Source: Streptomyces cucumeris
GTDB lineage: Bacteria; Actinomycetota; Actinomycetes; Streptomycetales; Streptomycetaceae
Direction: 5' to 3'
DNA: 42,342 nt
Assembly: GCF_024295805.1 (NCBI RefSeq)
Contig: NZ_JANCLX010000033.1
Span: 1-42,342, forward strand
The position numbers and the translations under genes were made by a program. Positions 1 to 6,719 of this stretch are shown in pieces. The notes below the pieces were generated by a model. It did no database searches. It worked only from the letters and a program-made list of their open reading frames with translations, and had not been told where the DNA came from. Position 1 is the stretch's first letter. Each line of letters opens with the position of its first letter.

Positions 1-133
1 GCCCCTGCTCCCGCGGCGCATCATCCGCCGGAATCTGCCGGGCCGGCGGCTCCAGCACCGCCGTCCCCATATGCCGCACCTGGCCGATCGCCACACCGTG
101 GCTCACACCCACGCCCCGCAACGTTGTTCCCAT
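1..133 (-). CDS. ptsI: PTS enzyme I (phosphoenolpyruvate-protein phosphotransferase), N-terminal fragment
   Basis: Only the first 44 codons lie in the window; the gene runs off the left edge. Read on the minus strand from the ATG at 133, the protein begins MGTTLRGVGVSHGVAIGQVR, the characteristic beta-strand start of enzyme I (V-G-V-S-x-G-x-A-I-G). Enzyme I takes phosphate from phosphoenolpyruvate and passes it to HPr, which feeds EIIA/EIIB components that phosphorylate imported sugars; it is cytosolic. It lies 92 bases downstream of crr on the same strand, the usual actinomycete crr-ptsI order, so the two are probably co-transcribed. The phosphorylated histidine and the C-terminal PEP-binding domain are outside the window. 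Confidence 0.9.
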   Translation of the reverse strand, partial: MGTTLRGVGVSHGVAIGQVRHMGTAVLEPPARQIPADDAPREQG

Positions 134-225
134 CTCACCTGTCTCCGGTAGTGCGGCCCCCGCGCCGCGGGGCGGTCCGTCCTGCACCTGCGCGCCGCCG
201 TGGCGACGGCGGTGGTGTCACGTCG

Positions 226-675
226 TCACGTCCAGAGGAAGAGTCCGTCGCCGGACTTCACCTCGCCGTCGACACGGACACCGGAGAGGGCGTCGGCGGT
301 CGCCTCCACCGCCACGACCGGGGACACCGGGGACTTGCCCACGGCCTCGACCGCGGCGGGGTTCCAGCGCACCACGGCCTGGCCGCGGAGCACGGTGTCA
401 CCCTTGCGGACCAGGAGCTCGAACCCCTTGCCGCCCAACTGCACGGTGTCGATGCCGAGATGGGTGAGCACACCGTGGCCCTTGTCATCGACGACCACGA
501 AGGCGTGGTGGTGCAGGGACAGCACCACGCCGTCCAGCGGCGCAACCGCCTCCTGCGGCTCCCGGACCGGATCGATGGCGGTACCCGGACCGACCATCGC
601 GGCCGAGAAGACGGGGTCCGGCACTGCCGCCAAGCCGATGGCGCGCCCGGCAAGCGGTGACGTCACATGGGTCAC
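226..675 (-). CDS. crr: PTS glucose-type EIIA component
   Basis: 149 residues, a full-length single-domain EIIA of the glucose/N-acetylglucosamine class. It relays phosphate from HPr to EIIB of sugar permeases; in Streptomyces Crr serves N-acetylglucosamine uptake. The fold's signature is complete: SPLAG near the N-terminus, the His in HAFVV (H57) and the phospho-acceptor His in THLGIDTVQL (H72). I chose the GTG at 675 because an AGGAGGG ribosome site sits just upstream and VTHVTSPLAG aligns with the usual MTTVSSPLAG start; the open frame continues upstream to 816 without a ribosome site. It is followed by ptsI. Two dre-like DasR operators lie upstream (760-775 and 881-896), so glucosamine-responsive repression is likely. 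Confidence 0.95.
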   Translation of the reverse strand: MTHVTSPLAGRAIGLAAVPDPVFSAAMVGPGTAIDPVREPQEAVAPLDGVVLSLHHHAFVVVDDKGHGVLTHLGIDTVQLGGKGFELLVRKGDTVLRGQAVVRWNPAAVEAVGKSPVSPVVAVEATADALSGVRVDGEVKSGDGLFLWT

Positions 676-759
676 GATGGCCCTCCTGAACAACGCGGCA
701 CGGGTCCGCGGCCAGATACGTGGGGGTGCGGCGGCGGACCGCATGGCCCGCCGCCGCAC

Positions 760-775
760 AGTGGTGTAGACCAGT
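760..775 (-). promoter_or_regulatory. DasR operator (dre) upstream of crr-ptsI
   Basis: AGTGGTGTAGACCAGT is a near-perfect 16-base palindrome that fits the dre pattern A(C/G)TGGTCTAGACCA(C/G)T at all but one position. DasR, a GntR-family regulator released by glucosamine-6-phosphate, is known to bind such sites in front of PTS and chitinolytic genes in Streptomyces. The site lies 85 bases upstream of the crr start, near the expected promoter. Confidence 0.85.
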
Positions 776-880
776 TGTAGCACGGCGGCGACCCCACGCG
801 GAACCTTGTTCCTCACCTTTCCGTGACCATCTCACCCATCAGACACAGCACTGACCTGCAGTTTCATGGAGTTGCCAGAA

Positions 881-896
881 ATTGGTCCAGTCCTGT
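881..896 (-). promoter_or_regulatory. Second, weaker dre-like site
   Basis: ATTGGTCCAGTCCTGT matches the dre palindrome at 12 of 16 positions and contains the TGGTCCAGTCC core seen in chitinase-type dre sites. It lies between the stop of the imine-reductase-like gene (939) and the crr promoter region, about 120 bases beyond the first site. Confidence 0.5.
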
Positions 897-938
897 GCGG
901 CTTTTGTACAGACACCCCGGGCCGGGCTGGAGCGATGC

Positions 939-1814
939 TCAGACCGGCTGCCTGATGCTCTCGATGATCCGGGCGAAGCCCTCCTTTCCGTGGCCCGCGT
1001 CGATCTGGCGCCGGATCAGCTTCTGGACCATGGAGATGACCTCCGTACCCACGCCCTGCTCCTCCGTGGCCCGCACGAGGTCGTCGAGGCTGGAGAACTC
1101 CAGGCTCTGCTGTCCTTCGACGGTGTAGTCGCCACCATCGACCACCTCGGCGAACCCCGCGAAGGCACCCGTCATGGCGGTCAGCCACGGCGCCGCCATG
1201 GTGGCGAACCGGCCCGCCGACACACCGGCCGGGGCGACCATGGCCGCGCCGTGCAGGAATCCGGCGAACATGACGTACATGCCCGCGAGCAGCGCGAAGT
1301 CATAGAGGGAGGCCAGTCCGGCGTCCTCACCGAAATACGTACCGTCGCCCCAGAGTTCGAGCAGCGGCTGGTGCCGCTGGAAGACGGCGGCCGAACCGCT
1401 GTAGAGGACCGAGGCACCCGGCTTCCCGATCATTTCCGGTACGGCCATGATGCCGCCGTCCAGATAGGCGATCCCGGCCTCCGCCGCCCAGGTGGCCAAC
1501 TCCCGCGACTGCTCGGGGGTGGTGGTCGTGACGTTGATCAGAGTGTGTCCGGCCAGCTCGGCGGCGAGCGGATCGAGCACCTCATGGACCGAGGCGTGGT
1601 CCAGCAGACAGGCGATCACCAGTCGGCCGGAACGGACCGCCTCCGCCGCCGTGGCGACGGAGGCCGCGCCCCGGGCGACGAGATCGTCCGCCTTCCCGGC
1701 GGTCCGGTTCCAGACGGTGGTGGGGTGTCCGGCCCTCAGCAGTGCGTCCGCCAGGACACTGCCCATCGCGCCCAGTCCGAGGACACTCACCGGTGTGCTG
1801 GTGTTCGTGGTCAT
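939..1814 (-). CDS. Imine reductase-like NAD(P)-binding oxidoreductase (beta-hydroxyacid dehydrogenase superfamily)
   Basis: 291 residues, the usual length for imine reductases (IREDs), which reduce cyclic imines with NADPH. The N-terminal Rossmann fold shows GLGAMG (13-18) and VWNRT (34-38). The middle of the protein carries the IRED-type stretch DGGIMAVPEMIG, followed by LYSG. The helix GEDAGLASLYDFALL has Asp after Tyr, which I recall from the R-selective group (Asp rather than Tyr as candidate proton donor). 6-phosphogluconate/3-hydroxyisobutyrate dehydrogenases share the fold, but their catalytic Lys motif is not visible. The ATG at 1814 has a GGGGGAG site about 10 bases upstream. The gene is divergent from an HxlR regulator at 1954, which probably controls it. 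The natural substrate is unknown. Confidence 0.85.
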   Translation of the reverse strand: MTTNTSTPVSVLGLGAMGSVLADALLRAGHPTTVWNRTAGKADDLVARGAASVATAAEAVRSGRLVIACLLDHASVHEVLDPLAAELAGHTLINVTTTTPEQSRELATWAAEAGIAYLDGGIMAVPEMIGKPGASVLYSGSAAVFQRHQPLLELWGDGTYFGEDAGLASLYDFALLAGMYVMFAGFLHGAAMVAPAGVSAGRFATMAAPWLTAMTGAFAGFAEVVDGGDYTVEGQQSLEFSSLDDLVRATEEQGVGTEVISMVQKLIRRQIDAGHGKEGFARIIESIRQPV

Positions 1815-1893
1815 GATGCGGGGCTCCCCCTCGTGTTGCGTGTTGATCGTCCGGCTTCGATCCTGGCCGCCGCCGGTAGGGTTGACCAGTACG

Positions 1894-1905
1894 GACTTAT
1901 AAGTC
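1894..1905. promoter_or_regulatory. Palindrome between IRED-like and hxlR genes
   Basis: GACTTATAAGTC is a perfect 12-base palindrome, AT-rich in very GC-rich DNA. It is centred in the 139-base gap between the divergent genes. It is the best operator candidate for the HxlR protein encoded at 1954 and overlaps the likely promoter region of both genes. Confidence 0.6.
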
Positions 1906-1953
1906 GGGTACTCACCTCCGGGTAAGTGCCCCCGGCCGGATCCGGAGGGGCGG

Positions 1954-2328
1954 ATGGCACCGTCAGCGCGACGCGGTCCCTATTTCTGCGGTATCGACGC
2001 GGCGATGGACGTCGTCACGGGCAAGTGGAAATCGCTCATCCTCTGGGAGCTGGACCACCACGGGACGCGCAGGTTCGCCGAGCTCCGGCGCGGACTGCCG
2101 GGCGTCAGCGAGAAGATGCTGATCCAGCATCTGCGGGAGATGGAGGAGGACGGTCTCGTCCATCGCGAGGTCTACCGTCAGGTGCCGCCGAAGGTGGAGT
2201 ACTCCCTGACCGAGCACGGTGTCTCGCTCAACGCCGCGCTCGCTTCCCTGGGGCAGTGGGGCACCGAACGCATACGGCGGATCGGGGCCGAGAAAATCGC
2301 CCCCGAGGGCGTCGGGACGGATCGCTGA
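1954..2328 (+). CDS. HxlR-family winged-helix transcriptional regulator
   Basis: 124 residues, typical for HxlR proteins, which bind DNA as dimers. The family pattern is clear: CGIDAAMDVVTGKWKSLIL, then a winged helix with FAELRRGLPGVSEKMLIQHL and EMEEDGLVHREVY, and the wing PPKVEYSLTEHG. A Cys (C12) precedes the first helix, where redox- or electrophile-sensing HxlR members such as HypR/YodB carry their sensor Cys, so it may respond to reactive carbonyls or oxidants (inference). The start ATG has CGGAGGGG just upstream. It is divergent from the IRED-like gene, with a palindrome at 1894-1905 between them, suggesting control of that gene and itself. Confidence 0.9.
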   Translation: MAPSARRGPYFCGIDAAMDVVTGKWKSLILWELDHHGTRRFAELRRGLPGVSEKMLIQHLREMEEDGLVHREVYRQVPPKVEYSLTEHGVSLNAALASLGQWGTERIRRIGAEKIAPEGVGTDR

Positions 2329-2340
2329 GCCCATCCGCCG

Positions 2341-3333
2341 TCATGCGACGGGGAGTTGCCCCCGGAGCGGCGCCTCCTTGGATTCGATCCGTCCGAGCGG
2401 ATCGGGGCCGGAGGCCAGCGCGTTCCGCGCGGCCTGCCAGGCGGAGTCCCCGGGGTAGAACTCGCTGCGCAGATAGGCCACGGTGAGCCGCGCGACCGCG
2501 GCGACCCGCTCGGGGTTCTCGTCCGTGGTCTCGGCGACGTCGTATCCGGAGATCCCGCCGAGCCCGTGCTCCGCGCCGAACAGGGTCAGCAGTGACTTGG
2601 AGCCCGGGGAGAGGGTGTACGGATCGGCGTGCCAGTCCGGACCGGCGACCGTCAGAAAGGCGGAGTCGTCCTTGTCGCCCGCGACCACGAGCGCGGGTGT
2701 GGTCATCGTGGAGAAGTCCGTGGTCAGGAAGAACGAGTAGTTCTCGACGGTGAACTCGGTGAGGGCGTCACCGCCCCGGCCGGGCGCGGCAAGCAGCACA
2801 CCCGCCGTGATCCGGGGCTCGGCGAGGTCGACCTCGGTTCCGTCATGCGGATCGGTGAGGCGTGCGCCCAGCAGCAGACTCGCGGTGTGCCCGCCCATCG
2901 AGTGCCCGGCCACCGCGACCCGGCTGCGGTCCACACGGCCACGGAGCTGCGGAACGGCGGCCTCGATCGCGTCGAGCTGGTCGAGGACGCGCGTCATGTC
3001 CTCGGCCCGGGTACGCCAGTGCGCCACTACCGCGGACCCGCCAGGGTCCGGGTTCAGCGTCCTGGAGTCCAGATGGGTCGGCTGGATCACCACGAAACCG
3101 TGTGCCGCCCAGTAGTCGGCGAGCGGGGCGTAGCCGTTCAGCGAGGAGAGGTGGTGGGAGAAGCCGAGACCGTGCGAGAGGAGGATGACCGGAAGCTCGC
3201 TGCCGGTCATCGGGGCGGAGACGCGCACCTGCAGGTCCACGGCACGGCCGGGGGTCGACAGCACCACCGGGCCGACCGAGAGGACGGGCGTGGGCGCACC
3301 GGGGGTCTCGGTCGCGGAAGAGGGATTGCTCAT
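2341..3333 (-). CDS. Alpha/beta-hydrolase (chlorophyllase/acetylhydrolase-like esterase)
   Basis: 330 residues, no signal peptide. The fold is shown by the oxyanion stretch ILLSHGLG (50-57), the nucleophile elbow GHSMGG (Ser 145), a late Asp in VVAGDKDDS and the His in FGAEHGLGG near residue 255. The arrangement resembles the chlorophyllase/PAF-acetylhydrolase-like esterases, which cleave ester bonds of small or lipid substrates. The exact substrate cannot be read from sequence. It is divergently transcribed from a TetR regulator, and two tandem palindromes (3424-3462) lie in the gap, so it is probably the main target of that repressor. The ATG at 3333 has an AGGA site close upstream. Confidence 0.85.
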   Translation of the reverse strand: MSNPSSATETPGAPTPVLSVGPVVLSTPGRAVDLQVRVSAPMTGSELPVILLSHGLGFSHHLSSLNGYAPLADYWAAHGFVVIQPTHLDSRTLNPDPGGSAVVAHWRTRAEDMTRVLDQLDAIEAAVPQLRGRVDRSRVAVAGHSMGGHTASLLLGARLTDPHDGTEVDLAEPRITAGVLLAAPGRGGDALTEFTVENYSFFLTTDFSTMTTPALVVAGDKDDSAFLTVAGPDWHADPYTLSPGSKSLLTLFGAEHGLGGISGYDVAETTDENPERVAAVARLTVAYLRSEFYPGDSAWQAARNALASGPDPLGRIESKEAPLRGQLPVA

Positions 3334-3423
3334 GAGGAGTGTGCCTTTCGATGGCGCCTGCCGTCGGTCGCGTACGGCCGGCGGCGGGTAAGGCGGAGGG
3401 CCCGCCTTCAGCTACCCTGAAAG

Positions 3424-3462
3424 CGGATCGTTGTTCCACTTACGATACGGAACACTGATCCG
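3424..3462. promoter_or_regulatory. Double TetR-type operator
   Basis: Two overlapping symmetry levels occur here. CGGATC-GTT-GTTCC (3424-3437) and GGAAC-ACT-GATCCG (3449-3462) form an inverted pair, and each half is itself an imperfect palindrome with GGATC and GTTCC/GGAAC ends. This tandem dyad sits between the divergent hydrolase (start 3333) and TetR (start 3494) genes, as expected for two repressor dimers. Confidence 0.7.
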
Positions 3463-3493
3463 TTTCGTCAACGACGACCGGAAGGAGTGCGTG

Positions 3494-4105
3494 GTGCCCA
3501 CGTCAGGCCAGCCCAAAGGGGCGTCCGCCCGCAGCAAGCGGGCGGACGCGATGCGCAACCAGCAGACGCTGCTGGATGCCGCCGCGGAGGTGTTCGTGTC
3601 CTCGGGGGTCGATGCGCCGATCCGGGAGATCGCGGCCCGGGCCGGCGTCGGACTGGGAACCCTCTACCGCCACTTCCCGACCCGGGCGGACCTCGTCACC
3701 GCCGTCTACCGCCACCAGATCGAGGCATGCGCCGAGGCGGGCCCGGCCCTCCTGGCCGACACCACCTCTCCATTCGAGGCGCTGCGCCAGTGGATCGACC
3801 TCTTCGTCGACTTCCTGGTCACCAAGCACGGACTCGCGGACGCCCTGCAGTCCGACAGCGACCGCTTCGCCGCACTGCACACCCACTTCCTCGACCGACT
3901 GATGCCCGTCTGCGGGGAGTTGCTCGACGCCGCCGCCGACGCGGGCGAGATCAGGACCGGCATCCAGCCCTACGAACTGATGCGCGGCATCGGCAACCTC
4001 TGCATCGGACGGGACACCGACCCTCGCTATGACCCCCGTCGGCTGATCGGACTGCTCCTCCAGGGGCTGCGATCACAGCACTCACCCGGCGGCGACGACG
4101 CATGA
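3494..4105 (+). CDS. TetR-family transcriptional regulator
   Basis: 203 residues. The N-terminal TetR DNA-binding domain is complete: helix 1 with LLDAAAEVFVSSG, then IREIAARAGVGLGTLYRHFP with the recognition helix, then the ligand-binding domain. The open frame extends upstream to 3431, but GTG at 3494 follows a GAAGGAG ribosome site by six bases, so I start there (GTG 3491 is the alternative). Upstream codons would also overlap the operator at 3424-3462. It most likely represses the divergent alpha/beta-hydrolase gene and itself. The ligand is unknown. No downstream gene is closely coupled; the next begins 176 bases later. Confidence 0.9.
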   Translation: MPTSGQPKGASARSKRADAMRNQQTLLDAAAEVFVSSGVDAPIREIAARAGVGLGTLYRHFPTRADLVTAVYRHQIEACAEAGPALLADTTSPFEALRQWIDLFVDFLVTKHGLADALQSDSDRFAALHTHFLDRLMPVCGELLDAAADAGEIRTGIQPYELMRGIGNLCIGRDTDPRYDPRRLIGLLLQGLRSQHSPGGDDA

Positions 4106-4281
4106 TGCCCGGCGCACGCGCCTACGCCGCTGAACTGCTGGGTCACCATCAGGTTCCTCAGTCACCAAAAAGTGCGTTCTTCCAGGTCAGCGGCGACTCT
4201 CCTACGGTTTCCCAGTAACCACGAGAGAGCACGAGTGGCCGGGGGCGCGCCCCCGGCTCTCATGACGAGGAGGACCGCACC

Positions 4282-4689
4282 ATGGCCATCACCCTGCTGA
4301 ACCCCGAGGGGCTGCCGAAGATCGATGCCTACCGTCAGGTGGCGGTCGCGACCGGGTCCCGGCTGGTCTTCATCGCCGGGCAGGTGGCCTGGGACACCGA
4401 TGGCGTCACGGTCGGCGAAGGCGACCTGGCCGCCCAGGTCGAGCAGTGCTACCTCAACGTGGCCACCGCCCTGGCCGGGGCCGGGGCTTCCTTCGAGAAC
4501 GTGGCGAAACTGACCCTCTACGTCGTCGACTGGACTCCCAGCAAGATGCCCCTGCTACTGGAGGGGATCACCCGGGCGGCCGGAAAGCTGGGCGTCACAC
4601 CGGTGCCGCCGGGCACGCTGCTGGGAGTCGCCACGCTGGACGTACCCGAACACCTGGTGGAGGTCGAGGCCACCGCGGTCATCGACTGA
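4282..4689 (+). CDS. RidA/YjgF/UK114-family protein
   Basis: 135 residues, typical for the family of trimeric cytosolic proteins; archetypal RidA hydrolyses reactive enamines and imines formed by PLP enzymes. Family landmarks are LVFIAGQVAWD near 28-38, the Y-L-N-V helix, VAKLTLYVVD (74-83) and the C-terminal VEVEATAVI. In my by-eye alignment the Arg needed for 2-iminopropionate deamination (Arg105 of E. coli RidA) falls on Gly 111 here (PPGTLLGVATL), so it may belong to a Rid subgroup without that activity. A strong GAGGAGG site precedes the ATG. It stands alone in its orientation block and is followed by a hairpin at 4692-4710. Confidence 0.88.
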   Translation: MAITLLNPEGLPKIDAYRQVAVATGSRLVFIAGQVAWDTDGVTVGEGDLAAQVEQCYLNVATALAGAGASFENVAKLTLYVVDWTPSKMPLLLEGITRAAGKLGVTPVPPGTLLGVATLDVPEHLVEVEATAVID

Positions 4690-4691
4690 AC

Positions 4692-4710
4692 TCCCGCCCA
4701 CCGGGCGGGA
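4692..4710 (+). terminator. Hairpin terminator after the RidA-like gene
   Basis: TCCCGCCC and GGGCGGGA form an 8-base perfect stem with a 3-base loop, directly after the stop codon at 4689. The right arm is part of a 13-base direct repeat, CCGGGCGGGACGT, at 4701 and 4718. There is no U-tract, as is usual in Streptomyces. Confidence 0.6.
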
Positions 4711-4778
4711 CGTTCGCCGGGCGGGACGTCACCGAAATCACGTTGCCGCCGCCGGCGGACGCATACGATCCTCCTGGC

Positions 4779-5354
4779 ATGGACCTCCCACAGCAGGTGA
4801 TCGAGCTGGACGGCCTCACGCTGCGCCGCTTCAACGGCGAGGCGGACCTCCCGGAGCTCTTCCGGGTCATCGAGGAGTCGCTGGAGCACCTCCGGCCCTG
4901 GACCCGCTGGCTCCCCGAGCACAGCCTGACCAGGACCGGCACCTTCCTGTCCAGCCGCGCGGAGCGCTGGGAGAGCGGGGAGGCGTTCTCCTACGCGATC
5001 GTGCTCAACGGGGCGATCGTCGGCGCCTGCACGCTGTTCCGGCACGATGACACCCCGGACCGCAGCTACGAGATCGGGTACTGGCTGCACCCCGCCGCCA
5101 CCGGGCGCGGCGTGGCCACCCGGGCCACCCGCGCCCTGGTGGAACAGGTCTTCCGCCTTCCCGACGTCGACTTCGTCGAGATCGTCCACGATCAGGCCAA
5201 CCACGCGAGCGGCGCCATCCCGGCCCGCCTCGGCTTCGTCGAACAGCTCCGCCGTCCGTCCGAGCGGCTCGCTCCGGCCGAGACCGGCGAGGACCGGGTC
5301 TGGCGGATGACGCGCGACCGGGCCGAGTCGCTCACCGCCTCCGATACCCGGTGA
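4779..5354 (+). CDS. GNAT N-acetyltransferase, RimJ/RimL type
   Basis: 191 residues. It reads as a RimJ/RimL-like acetyltransferase: LTLRRF at the N-terminus, LRPWTRWLP, IVGACTLF, then Y-E-I-G-Y-W-L and the acetyl-CoA-binding loop PAATGRGVATRAT (pattern Q/R-x-x-G-x-G/A), followed by a C-terminal LGFVEQLRR. Such enzymes acetylate protein N-termini or small amines using acetyl-CoA. The longer open frame starts at 4446 inside the RidA gene and is not credible. The ATG at 4779 lacks a ribosome site but has TACGAT nine bases upstream, so a leaderless mRNA is possible. The substrate is unknown. Confidence 0.85.
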   Translation: MDLPQQVIELDGLTLRRFNGEADLPELFRVIEESLEHLRPWTRWLPEHSLTRTGTFLSSRAERWESGEAFSYAIVLNGAIVGACTLFRHDDTPDRSYEIGYWLHPAATGRGVATRATRALVEQVFRLPDVDFVEIVHDQANHASGAIPARLGFVEQLRRPSERLAPAETGEDRVWRMTRDRAESLTASDTR

Positions 5355-5391
5355 CGGGCCGGACGGGACGACGGAGCGGGGCGGTCCGACG

Positions 5392-5883
5392 GTGATCACC
5401 TATCTCCCCGAGTTCGAGCAGGTCTTCCTTCACACCTGGCGGGACGACCCGAAGGAGGAGACACCGTCGCTCCTGTCGGTGGTGTACGAACCGACGGCCA
5501 CCGGACGGCGGTGGCTGCTGTGGGCCGGGCCGCCGTCCTTCCGGGAGTTCGTCCCGTTCGACGACGCCGACCACGTACGGGAATTCGCCCGCGCCGTACT
5601 GGACCTCCCGGCCACGGCCGTACCGTACGAACGGGACGTGGACCTCGCCGAGGAGGAGCCGGAGGACGGGGCGGATCCCGCCGGTCTGTGCGCGGCCACT
5701 GTGACCGTCGGCCGTGACACGTCCGCTGACCACCGCCCCTACCTCGCCTACTGGTCGTACTACGTACTGCCCGGCAGTCCGGAACAGTACGACCCGGGGC
5801 CGTCGGTCTTCTGCCGTGATCCCGACGTCGGCCGTCTGCACTCCGAGGCCAGGGCGCTGCTCACCGCGCTCGACGGCGGTTGA
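5392..5883 (+). CDS. Hypothetical protein, unrecognised
   Basis: 163 residues starting at a GTG, 37 bases after the acetyltransferase stop, so it may share its transcript. I do not recognise the family. It is acidic and rich in Trp, Tyr and Pro (RRWLLWAGPPSFREF, YLAYWSYYVLPG), with no signal peptide, membrane segment or metal-binding cluster visible. An acidic stretch (DLAEEEPEDGAD) separates two globular-looking parts. Codon use is normal for the window, with strong third-position GC, which supports real coding. A perfect 11-base hairpin follows the stop and separates it from the convergent LysE gene. Confidence 0.65.
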   Translation: MITYLPEFEQVFLHTWRDDPKEETPSLLSVVYEPTATGRRWLLWAGPPSFREFVPFDDADHVREFARAVLDLPATAVPYERDVDLAEEEPEDGADPAGLCAATVTVGRDTSADHRPYLAYWSYYVLPGSPEQYDPGPSVFCRDPDVGRLHSEARALLTALDGG

Positions 5884-5890
5884 GGTGATC

Positions 5891-5923
5891 GGCGGTCGCG
5901 CTCGGGGGTGAGGCGCGACCGCC
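5891..5923. terminator. Bidirectional hairpin terminator
   Basis: GGCGGTCGCGC (5891-5901) and GCGCGACCGCC (5913-5923) form a perfect 11-base stem with an 11-base loop. It sits between the convergent stops at 5883 and 5940 and can serve both strands. Confidence 0.75.
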
Positions 5924-5939
5924 CGGCCACGTCCCGGTC

Positions 5940-6581
5940 CTAGTCCTTGCGGCCCGTCACCGCCACGCCGAGGCCGAGGCCGATCATGGAGAGTCCTCCG
6001 GCACCGCCCACCATCGAGAGCCGGCGCGGGGAGCGAGCGAACCAGTCCCGTGTGGTGCCGGCCACCAGCCCCCAGACGCTGTCGCAGATCAGCGCGATGA
6101 GGTTGAACACCAGCCCGAGCAGCAGCATCTGCGCGGCCACGTTCCCTTCGTCCCGTTCGACGAACTGCGGAAGGACGGCGGCGAAGAAGACGATGGTCTT
6201 GGGGTTGGTGACACCGACGGCGAACCCTTCCCAGAAGGCGCGCCGCGCCCCCTGCTGATCACCCTCGGAGGACTGGAACGCCGTCAGCATCGACTTGCGC
6301 CGGCGCACCGCCTTGACCCCGAGATAGATCAGATAGGCGGCACCGACCAGCTTGAGCGTGGTGAAGACGAGGACCGACTGCTCGACGATGGTGCCGACAC
6401 CCAGCGCCACGGCTATCACCAGCACATACGCCCCCACCGTGTTACCGGCGACGGTGGTGAGGGCGGCGCGGCGGCCCTGGGCCAGTGCCCGTCCGATCAC
6501 AAAGAGGACGCTGGGCCCGGGAACGATGATGAGCAGAAACGAAGCGGCCGCAAAAAGGGCCAATCGATCGGGAGAGACCAT
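5940..6581 (-). CDS. LysE/RhtB-family amino-acid exporter
   Basis: 213 residues, the standard size for this inner-membrane export family, which pumps out amino acids or their analogues. The first helix ends in the family motif IVPGPSVLFVIGRALAQGRR (residues about 19-38), and a second conserved block, GFAVGVTNPKTIVFFAAVLP, lies mid-protein. About six hydrophobic segments can be seen, with a charged loop (RRRKSML...QQGARRAF) between the halves. The ATG at 6581 has no ribosome site; instead TTGGGA, a 17-base spacer and TAGCAT end six bases upstream, pointing to a leaderless mRNA. It is convergent with the unknown gene at 5392. The substrate is not deducible. Confidence 0.9.
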   Translation of the reverse strand: MVSPDRLALFAAASFLLIIVPGPSVLFVIGRALAQGRRAALTTVAGNTVGAYVLVIAVALGVGTIVEQSVLVFTTLKLVGAAYLIYLGVKAVRRRKSMLTAFQSSEGDQQGARRAFWEGFAVGVTNPKTIVFFAAVLPQFVERDEGNVAAQMLLLGLVFNLIALICDSVWGLVAGTTRDWFARSPRRLSMVGGAGGLSMIGLGLGVAVTGRKD

Positions 6582-6587
6582 GCGGCG

Positions 6588-6616
6588 ATGCTAATGAGGG
6601 AGCCGCCCGCTCCCAA
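6588..6616 (-). promoter_or_regulatory. Leaderless-type promoter of the LysE gene
   Basis: On the minus strand, TTGGGA (6616-6611), a 17-base spacer and TAGCAT (6593-6588) precede the ATG at 6581 by six bases. This matches a housekeeping-sigma promoter whose transcript would begin at or next to the start codon. Confidence 0.55.
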
Positions 6617-6663
6617 CCGAATATTCACCGGGCGCGGAAAAACCCGGGATCCCCTTACCGGCC

Positions 6664-6706
6664 CGCTCCCGTCCGGCCGGGCCCGGACCCCGGCCGGACG
6701 GGAGCG
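6664..6706. terminator. Strong hairpin terminator after RNase H gene
   Basis: An 18-base perfect inverted repeat (6664-6681 and 6689-6706) with a 7-base loop lies 14 bases beyond the RNase H stop on the minus strand. It is one of the strongest stem-loops in the window and separates RNase H from the LysE promoter. Confidence 0.8.
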
Positions 6707-6719
6707 ACAGACCGCGTGG

